Positions 28,580-35,706 of a stretch of DNA of 35,706 bases are shown piece after piece. The stretch is from Flavobacteriia bacterium (GTDB lineage: Bacteria > Bacteroidota > Bacteroidia > Flavobacteriales_D > Crocinitomicaceae): contig CANGHE010000004.1 of NCBI GenBank assembly GCA_947453545.1, forward strand, positions 1 through 35,706, read 5' to 3'. The position numbers and the translations under genes are program-made. The notes under the pieces are model-generated. The model did no database searches, was not told where the DNA came from, and saw only the letters and a program-made list of their open reading frames with translations. The first letter of the stretch is position 1. Every line of letters starts with the position of its first letter.

Positions 28580-30502
28580 ATGATGCTGAAATATGTTTTG
28601 TTTTTCTTTTTGGGTTTAAATATTACTTACTTTGTTGGTCATTTGATTTATTGCTTATTTAACACAAATAAATCAAATGTACATCTTAATATATTCTTTA
28701 AGTCTTCAATCGGTCTATTTACTCTAATTTTCATTACAGCATTATATTACACAAAATGCAATACTATTATTGCTGGAATCTCTATTCCAGTTTTTTTACT
28801 GCTCTACAAGCAAAAAGTAAAATTCATATTTAAACTCCCAAAAGTAAAGGAAATAATTCTACTCAATTCAATCCTAGGAATTCCAATTATACTTTTTCAA
28901 TTCATTTTACATCCAGCTATAGGTAAGTGGACGTTGATCCCTGTTGATGTAAATTATTATTCTGAAATCACCTACTATTTGATGCAGGGTTATGAAAATA
29001 AATATGGAGCATTGTCGCAACTAGGAATTGAAAACATTCCAAATAGAAGTCCTTATCACTATGCAGAATTGTGGCTAAATTGTTTTTTTACTCTTATATT
29101 TCCTAATTCATCCATTGGTTACACCTTATTATACGTTACTTATCCTATATTAATAAGTACTTTTTTTGCAGGTGTAGTAGGATTTATTTATGATTTTGAA
29201 AAAAAAATATATCTTATAATACCAATTGCTTTTGGCTTATTATTTCTTGGGCCTTTAGACACACCTTTTTTAAGAGAACTATTTAATGAAGGACATCTAT
29301 TAAGTAGTAAAACAGTCGTTTTTGAAAATAGCGGTTTTTTTTTTAATACACTACCTTTCAGTTACCACGGTCAAAAACATGTTTTATTCTATTTGATATT
29401 CACACTTTTTATTTTAGTTCATGAAATCAATCCTCGTAATGCATACATTATTTTATCTATAGGACCTTTGATTAATTTCGGCTTACTACCTGGCTTATTA
29501 ATTGGTGTTATTTTCTATTCTATAATTCGTTATTTACTCATTAGAAACAAAAATATTTATATTTCAAAGGCATTTATCCTACCAATTCTCTTAACTACAG
29601 TTTTTTATTGGATATTTTACCAACTAAATGGAGGGAAAGATATTGAAAAACAAGTCTCAATCGTTTTATTTAATTCAAAGAACCTTAATCTTAAAGGCGA
29701 ACTACTTCGAATATTCTTTCGTTTGTTCTATTGCATCATTTTTCTTATCTTAATTTATTTCTGGGGTCTAATTATATTTCTTATTAGAAAGAAATTATCG
29801 AATCATTTAAAAGAAATTTTCATATTAATTGGAGGTATCGTTATCAGCGGAGTTTTTTCAAGAGCAATACTCGAAGGTTTTAATTCAGCTCAAATGTTAT
29901 CCTATCTACTTCCATGTTTAAATATTACCTTATCATTAATATTTGTCAAGTTTTTATTTAATACCCAAAGAAATGTTATTAGAATTAGTTTAATTATCGT
30001 TTTCACACTTATTTCTGTAAAAAATATCCATGCTACTTTTTTCCATTCTTCTACACGAAGAGAAATCGACATTAACAATGTGTACTCATCTAAATATTCG
30101 AATTCTTGTATAAAAACCTTAAAGCATATTAAAAATCCTAAAATTGGATACTTTTTAACTATCAATGAAGCATCAACTATTGAACCTGGATTTTGGTATG
30201 GATATTACCCAAATGAATTTATATTTTCAAAAAATTATTATAACTTATACTCATTAAATTATCCTTATTCTGGCGGAAATGAGAAAATGTTTAATTTTGC
30301 TACAAATCATATGAAATATTTAATAAATCAAAGAATGTCGATTGAAAAATATTACATAATGCTACCTCAGATAATAAAATCAAAAAATATTCAATTTATT
30401 ATGTGCAAAAAAGGATTTAAATTACCTGAAACACTTTTGAAAATGATTAAAAAGAAATATACTGATGAAAAAAGCGGTGATTTCTTTATCGTATTAAAAT
30501 AA
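28580..30502 (+). CDS. Large polytopic membrane protein of a polysaccharide cluster (GT-C-like or polymerase-like)
   Basis: 640 aa, many TM helices; DVNYYSEITYYLMQGYENKYG and NRSPYHYAELWL in an early loop; no firm family. Confidence 0.6.
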   Translation: MMLKYVLFFFLGLNITYFVGHLIYCLFNTNKSNVHLNIFFKSSIGLFTLIFITALYYTKCNTIIAGISIPVFLLLYKQKVKFIFKLPKVKEIILLNSILGIPIILFQFILHPAIGKWTLIPVDVNYYSEITYYLMQGYENKYGALSQLGIENIPNRSPYHYAELWLNCFFTLIFPNSSIGYTLLYVTYPILISTFFAGVVGFIYDFEKKIYLIIPIAFGLLFLGPLDTPFLRELFNEGHLLSSKTVVFENSGFFFNTLPFSYHGQKHVLFYLIFTLFILVHEINPRNAYIILSIGPLINFGLLPGLLIGVIFYSIIRYLLIRNKNIYISKAFILPILLTTVFYWIFYQLNGGKDIEKQVSIVLFNSKNLNLKGELLRIFFRLFYCIIFLILIYFWGLIIFLIRKKLSNHLKEIFILIGGIVISGVFSRAILEGFNSAQMLSYLLPCLNITLSLIFVKFLFNTQRNVIRISLIIVFTLISVKNIHATFFHSSTRREIDINNVYSSKYSNSCIKTLKHIKNPKIGYFLTINEASTIEPGFWYGYYPNEFIFSKNYYNLYSLNYPYSGGNEKMFNFATNHMKYLINQRMSIEKYYIMLPQIIKSKNIQFIMCKKGFKLPETLLKMIKKKYTDEKSGDFFIVLK

Positions 30503-30541
30503 TAATAATATTAAGCATAAGTAAGTAGAAAAATAACCAAC

Positions 30542-31240
30542 ATGAAAGAAAGAAAATTCGATGAATTCGATCAATTTGCAGACAATTACAGAAATATTCA
30601 TAACAATACATTAAAATTAAGTGGTGCAGAAAGTGATTACTTTTCATTACACAAAATTGAAATTATCAAATTTGAAAATAATAGTAAGCCAATAAAATTT
30701 CTTGACTTTGGTTGCGGAGACGGGAATTCATCAAATCACTTCAATAAATTAATGCCACAAAGCAATTATTATGGTATTGATGTTTCAGAGAAAAGTATAG
30801 AGGTAGCAAACGCAAGAAAGTCTGAATCTAACTCTTTTACTCATTTTAATGGTTACATTATTCCATTTGAAAATGATTTTTTTGATGTGATTTTTGCGGC
30901 AAATGTATTCCATCATATTCATTTTGATTTGCATGAAAATTTATTTAAAGAAATACACAGGGTATTAAAGAAAGGAGGTAAATTCTACTTATTCGAGCAT
31001 AATCCATGGAATCCAATAACAAGACATATTGTTAACACCTGTCCTTTTGATGAAGACGCTGTACTTTTAAATCCTATATACTCAAAAAAAACATTTAAAA
31101 AATTAAACTTTAAATCGGTAAATATAAATTTCATTTTATTTTTTCCAAGGACTAAATTCTTTAAACCTTTTTTATCGACTGAAAAAAAATTAAAGAAAAT
31201 ACCATTAGGTGGGCAATATTATGCATTATCTGTAAAATAA
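30542..31240 (+). CDS. Class I SAM-dependent methyltransferase
   Basis: KFLDFGCGDGNSSNHFNKLMPQSNYYGIDVSEKSIEVA, FDVIFAANVFHHIHFD, EIHRVLKKGGKFYLFEHNPWNP. Confidence 0.9.
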   Translation: MKERKFDEFDQFADNYRNIHNNTLKLSGAESDYFSLHKIEIIKFENNSKPIKFLDFGCGDGNSSNHFNKLMPQSNYYGIDVSEKSIEVANARKSESNSFTHFNGYIIPFENDFFDVIFAANVFHHIHFDLHENLFKEIHRVLKKGGKFYLFEHNPWNPITRHIVNTCPFDEDAVLLNPIYSKKTFKKLNFKSVNINFILFFPRTKFFKPFLSTEKKLKKIPLGGQYYALSVK

Positions 31241-31422
31241 GTTATTTGTTCTCATTTAAATCTCATGTTTTGATAATACCCCTTTCTATATTAATTAAAT
31301 TTATAGAAGAGTAAAACTGAACATTAAATAATTTTAGTTCACAAATAAAACATAAGCCCTTTCTAATGGATTAACTTACAACTATTAAATGATTATCTTT
31401 TATTTTTTTTTAAATCATAAAC

Positions 31423-32529
31423 ATGGATAAAATTTCAACAGCATCTATAAAAAGGCTAAGAGAATTAGATTTTTTAAGAGGCTTAGCAATCATTTTGGTG
31501 CTTTTTCAACATATTCCATTTTCAAAATTCACTTCAACCATTGGATGGATTGGTGTTGACTTATTTTTTGTACTTAGTGGTTTTTTAATTTCCGGGCTAT
31601 TATTTAGAGAATATCAAAAATTTGGAAATATAAATCCTTGGTTATTTTTAGTTCGAAGAGCTTTTAAGATATATCCTATCTATTACTTGTTTATGCTTCC
31701 TTACTTAGGCATAAAAATATTTTATTTTCATCGTTTTTATTTATTAGGCTTTATTTATGATAGCACATTTGTTCAAAATTATTTTTTGGGTTGGGGGTAT
31801 GCTTGCCCTGCTTCATGGTCATTAGCCGTTGAAGAACATTTTTATTTTGGTTTTTCTATTTTACTTTGGATAGTAGCAAACAAACTCAATTTAGACATCA
31901 GAAAGTCAGCTTTTTATATTGTTATAATCACAATTTTATTTATTGTATTTGGTATTAGATATGCTTCTAATGCCCTTCACTTTTTCGATGTGACAAGATT
32001 ATATACCGCCACTCATCTTCGAATTGATTCTTTATTCATGGGTGTATTAATTTCATATTTTTATTATTTTAAAAATGATTTATTAATCAAACTATATCAT
32101 AAAAATAAACGCTTATTGAAATTAATAATGTTAGCGGGGTTGGCTTGGACTCCATTTTTTGTCGTTAAAGAATCATTTTTTGCGAATACATTTGGATTTA
32201 GTTTACTCTATATATCATTTGGAATATTATTATTGATTTTTATCTTAGAACAATCTATAAATCAAACTCTAGATAAATTTTTTTCTAAACAATTTGTTTC
32301 AATTGTTAGTAACATTGGACTTGCATCTTTTTCAATTTACTACATACATTCTTTTTTCATTTTTTTATACGACCTAATTAAAATTAAATATTCTATATTT
32401 TCAGACAATATCATATCTTGTTCAATTATATTTTTAGTTAGCATCCTATCTGGTATATTAATGACTAGTTATATCGAGAAATATTTCTTAAAAATAAGAG
32501 ATAAATATTTTCCAAGCAGAGTCATATAG
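31423..32529 (+). CDS. Acyltransferase family 3 (OafA-like) membrane protein
   Basis: RLRELDFLRGLAIILVLFQHI, GWIGVDLFFVLSGFLISGLLFREYQKFG, ACPASWSLAVEEHFYFGFSILL. Confidence 0.92.
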   Translation: MDKISTASIKRLRELDFLRGLAIILVLFQHIPFSKFTSTIGWIGVDLFFVLSGFLISGLLFREYQKFGNINPWLFLVRRAFKIYPIYYLFMLPYLGIKIFYFHRFYLLGFIYDSTFVQNYFLGWGYACPASWSLAVEEHFYFGFSILLWIVANKLNLDIRKSAFYIVIITILFIVFGIRYASNALHFFDVTRLYTATHLRIDSLFMGVLISYFYYFKNDLLIKLYHKNKRLLKLIMLAGLAWTPFFVVKESFFANTFGFSLLYISFGILLLIFILEQSINQTLDKFFSKQFVSIVSNIGLASFSIYYIHSFFIFLYDLIKIKYSIFSDNIISCSIIFLVSILSGILMTSYIEKYFLKIRDKYFPSRVI

Positions 32530-32692
32530 TTTGTAATGACTTTAATAATTAATAAGTTATTTTTGCTTAGATTTGCTATTTGATTTTCATGTTTGTTTTT
32601 CATCTATATAATATTCATACATTTTAGGTTGTAAACACTCTATTTAAAATCAAATTGAGTTAATTTGTAACAAACCATTAAAATTAATACAG

Positions 32693-33622
32693 ATGATTAA
32701 ACTTTCAATTGTTGTTCCTGTGTATAATTCCAAAGCTATTTTGCCTTTGTTGTTGGAAGCAATTGATAGTGAGAGGAAAAAGCATGAATGGAATTTAGAG
32801 TTAGTGTTGATTGATGATGGTAGTAAAGATGATAGTTACGCTGAAATTAAAACCCTTGCTAATAGTTACAATTATATACGAGGAATAAAATTAGCAAGAA
32901 ATTTTGGTCATCAACTAGCTGTAAGAACAGGACTAAATTACTGCAATGGAGATTTAATCGCAATTATCGATGATGATTTACAAGATCCTCCATTCTTAAT
33001 CCAACATTTTATTGAGAAAATTAATGAAGGATATGATGTTGTTTATGGGGTGAGAAAAAAAAGAAAAGAACATTATATTAAAAAGCTTTCTTATCACATA
33101 TTTTATCGAATTTTAAATAAGTTATCATCGATTGAAATACCATTAGATACAGGTGATTTTTGTGTCATGAAAAAACCTGTTGTTGACAATATATTGAAAT
33201 TTGAAGAGAGAAGTGTGTTCTTAAGAGGTATTCGAGCGTGGGTAGGATTTAAACAAATCGGTTTTGAATACGAACGAAATTCAAGAGACATCGGGGAATC
33301 TGGATATAGTTTAAGAAAACTCTTCAGAATTGCTTTGGATGGAATCTTTTCTTTTTCAAGAATGCCATTACGACTAATTACTTTTTCTGGATTTACAGGC
33401 TTATTTTTAGCATTAATCTATTCTTCTCGAATCATTTATGTTTACTTCCTTGACAATATACCCGTAAAAGGATTTACAACAATCACAATGTTAATTTCAT
33501 TTTTCAGTTCACTCATATTAATCTGTCTTGGTATTATTGGGGAATACATCTCTAGAATATACGATGAAGTCCGAAAAAGACCACATTCAGTTATTTCTGA
33601 AATCACTAGTTACAATGAATAA
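32693..33622 (+). CDS. GT2 glycosyltransferase with C-terminal TM helices (GtrB/ArnC-like polyprenyl-phosphate glycosyltransferase)
   Basis: LSIVVPVYNSKAILPLLLEAI, LELVLIDDGSKDDSY, LARNFGHQLAVRTGLNYCNGDLIAIIDDDLQDPP; C-terminal TM pair ending GIIGEYISRIYDEVRKRP. Confidence 0.92.
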   Translation: MIKLSIVVPVYNSKAILPLLLEAIDSERKKHEWNLELVLIDDGSKDDSYAEIKTLANSYNYIRGIKLARNFGHQLAVRTGLNYCNGDLIAIIDDDLQDPPFLIQHFIEKINEGYDVVYGVRKKRKEHYIKKLSYHIFYRILNKLSSIEIPLDTGDFCVMKKPVVDNILKFEERSVFLRGIRAWVGFKQIGFEYERNSRDIGESGYSLRKLFRIALDGIFSFSRMPLRLITFSGFTGLFLALIYSSRIIYVYFLDNIPVKGFTTITMLISFFSSLILICLGIIGEYISRIYDEVRKRPHSVISEITSYNE

Positions 33623-34556
33623 TTTTAATGTTGGAATTATTGGCTCTAGCGGATTTATTGGTAAATCACTTGTTAAAAGAATATTAAATAACAAAAATAA
33701 AGATTTACAACTTTACTTATTTTCGCGAAGAATTGATAACATATTTAATAATCTCACAAACGTAACATTCACTTCTTTTGATGTTCAAAATTTCACCCAT
33801 ATTCCAGACGAACTTTTCGAAATTGAAGTTTTATATTATTTAGTTTCAGATACAATTCCTGCTTCTTCATGGAATAATTGCATCCTAGAAGTAACGAATA
33901 ATTTGTTACCATTCATACATATTATTGAAAAACTAACAAATGGTAATCTAAAAAAGATAGTTTATACTTCGAGTGCTGGAACGGTATATGGGTCATCCGA
34001 ATATAAAATTACCGAAAATTCTGAAACATCACCATTTTCACCCTATGGAATAACCAAGTTAACAATAGAGCATTTCTTGCATTATTTTCAAATTAAACAT
34101 TCTATTAGTTATGACATATTCAGAATTTCGAATATATACGGACCGGGCCAAATTACTTCAAAAGGATTAGGATTAATTAATACAATTTTAGAAAATCATG
34201 CCAATAAAGAAGAAACAATAATTTTCGGTGATGGTAAAAATGTGCGAAACTATATCTATATCGATGACGTGGTGAATATTTTAGAAAAATCAATCTATTC
34301 AAGTAGAAATGAATCAAACACTATCAACTTAGCTTCTTCAGATAATATTAGTATCGTTGATTTAATACAAATCATTGAAAATTCAATCAATGAAAAATTA
34401 CTTTTAAAGTACGAAATGCAAAGAGCAAGTGATAATCCATGTATTAGCATTGATAATTCTCGGTTATTAAATAAATATATAGACATAAAAATCACTTCGT
34501 TACATAAAGGAATACTTAATACTTACGATTCAATTTTAAAATCAAAAAAAAAATAG
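33615..34556 (+). CDS. NAD-dependent epimerase/dehydratase (extended SDR)
   Basis: NVGIIGSSGFIGKSLVKRIL, KKIVYTSSAGTVYGSS, SPYGITKLTIEHFL, FRISNIYGPGQ, FGDGKNVRNYIYIDDVV; ATG at 33615 preferred (overlaps the GT2 stop). Confidence 0.88.
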   Translation: MNNFNVGIIGSSGFIGKSLVKRILNNKNKDLQLYLFSRRIDNIFNNLTNVTFTSFDVQNFTHIPDELFEIEVLYYLVSDTIPASSWNNCILEVTNNLLPFIHIIEKLTNGNLKKIVYTSSAGTVYGSSEYKITENSETSPFSPYGITKLTIEHFLHYFQIKHSISYDIFRISNIYGPGQITSKGLGLINTILENHANKEETIIFGDGKNVRNYIYIDDVVNILEKSIYSSRNESNTINLASSDNISIVDLIQIIENSINEKLLLKYEMQRASDNPCISIDNSRLLNKYIDIKITSLHKGILNTYDSILKSKKK

Positions 34557-34572
34557 AATTTTAATAAATAAA

Positions 34573-35067
34573 TTATTTTGTCCGTAATAACTTCTTTTCA
34601 TTTACATTTTTTTGCTTTGAAAAGATAAATTGACCATCTATAAACAACAACGAAAGTATACAAACCTTGAATTCCATGACTTCAATCAAGTCCATGCTAA
34701 TTATACCCGTTAGAAAGGTAATAAATATGATTATCCCAAAATTTTTACAAAGATGAATCAAACGACTTTTAATTATTGCAACCATTAATAAAACCAAAAT
34801 GATTGCATTTTCTACAAAATGAATTCCAATGATATCATCAGGATTATAAACTTTTTTAAATAACCAAAATTTCTCAATACTGTCTAAAAATTGGGAAACA
34901 AAAAAAGTAAGAGTCGAGTCGCAAGAAATTGTTGAATAATGATTCGAAATTGATTGTTCAATAGCAACATTTACTTTATCTTGTTGTATAAATTGAATTT
35001 TTTCGATCCCTATAATAGAAATGAAAATAATTGAAGCAAAAACAAAAAAATCAATTATAATCCCCAC
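34573..35067 (-). CDS. Hypothetical membrane protein, possibly 5'-truncated by the IS
   Basis: Open frame with TM segments; only start is GTG at 35065-35067, which lies in the IS terminal repeat. Confidence 0.4.
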   Translation of the reverse strand: MGIIIDFFVFASIIFISIIGIEKIQFIQQDKVNVAIEQSISNHYSTISCDSTLTFFVSQFLDSIEKFWLFKKVYNPDDIIGIHFVENAIILVLLMVAIIKSRLIHLCKNFGIIIFITFLTGIISMDLIEVMEFKVCILSLLFIDGQFIFSKQKNVNEKKLLRTK

Positions 35068-35706
35068 AATATTTAGGACAACTCTTTGTCAAAAATAAGG
35101 TGTTTTAGGATGCATTTTTCATTTGTTCAAAACATTTGTCTTGTGTTATATTTCCGATACTTGTATGTCTTCTTTCCTTATTGTAAAAATCAATATATTT
35201 TCTAACTCCTTCATACAATTCAACACCACCATTGGCTAGGTTTAGGTAAATATGTTCATACTTTAGTGCTCTCCAAAATCGCTCTATATAAATATTATCG
35301 AGAGCTCTTCCTTTACCATTCATAGATATTTTAATGTTATTATCCATAGATATTTTAGTGAATATTGGACTTGTAAACTGTCTTCATTGATCGGTATTTA
35401 AAATCTCTGGGCAACCATATTGTTCAACGGTATCTTGATACACCTGAGCACACCATTCCATATTTATTGTATTGGAAATACTCCAGTTCAATACTTTTCG
35501 ACTATATACATCGATAATTGCAATCATGTACATAAAGCCTCTATTCAAAGGGATATAGGTAATATCTGTTTTCCATACTTGATTGGGTCTTTCAATTTTG
35601 AGATTCTTTAGTAGATATGGATAAACTTTATGCAATTGGTTTCGCTTACTCAAATTCTTTTTGGGATAAATCGTCTGTAAAACCATTAACTTATAGAGAC
35701 GTTCTA
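35056..35706 (-). mobile_element. Partial IS3-family (IS150-like) element, inverted relative to the left copy; orfB transposase interrupted by in-frame TGA at 35384-35386
   Basis: VLQTIYPKKNLSKRNQLHKVYPYLLKNLKIERPNQVWKTDITYIPLNRGFMYMIAIIDVYSRKVLNWSIS...EILNTDQ*RQFTS...IERFWRALKYEHIY...ERRHTSIG; 5' end cut by the window. Inner IS boundary approximate. Confidence 0.92.

Noticed and set aside
31241-31422. 182-bp gap considered for a small RNA or CRISPR-like repeat
   Set aside because: No repeat units, strong hairpin or conserved RNA signature could be seen by eye.
1-35706. Defence system, prophage or integrated plasmid functions
   Set aside because: No nucleases, helicases, reverse transcriptases, phage structural genes or replication proteins recognised; apart from the FISUMP lipoprotein, an end-proximal hypothetical membrane ORF and the IS ends, the coding genes fit glycan synthesis.

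Overview
The window is a low-GC surface-polysaccharide (O-antigen/capsule-like) biosynthesis island of about 35 kb. Codon use, Bacteroidetes-style promoter motifs and a FISUMP-type lipoprotein suggest a Bacteroidetes/Flavobacteriia-like host (inference). Both edges are partial, inverted copies of one IS3-family (IS150-like) element, and both copies carry the same in-frame TGA in the transposase at a position where Gly is expected. The left block (395-10933, all minus strand) reads as one operon: Wzm/Wzt ABC exporter with a Wzt C-terminal extension, pseB, pseC, an N-acetyl-sugar amidotransferase (PseA/WbpG-like), HisH, HisF, pseF, a tandem-GNAT protein, pseI, and a possible glycosyltransferase. 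This predicts an exported glycan carrying an amidinated pseudaminic-type nonulosonic acid. The right block (12.6-34.6 kb) is a mosaic of glycosyltransferases (GT2, GT4, GT11, GT61 and GT-C-like membrane proteins), SAM/FkbM methyltransferases, O-/N-acyltransferases, a PIG-L deacetylase and an SDR epimerase. The most useful leads are: (i) a HisF paralog whose catalytic Asp11 position is Thr while the Asp130 position and ammonia-gate residues are kept; (ii) no PseG, with a two-GNAT protein where a PseG-GNAT fusion might be expected; (iii) an unassigned ORF ending the pse operon as a candidate transferase; (iv) decayed or rearranged genes (an ATG-less open frame near 12.2-12.5 kb and an FkbM gene apparently missing its middle); (v) a GT2/FkbM tandem. 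I found no CRISPR array, tRNA, rRNA or recognisable defence system. All assignments come from reading motifs by eye; no searches were run.
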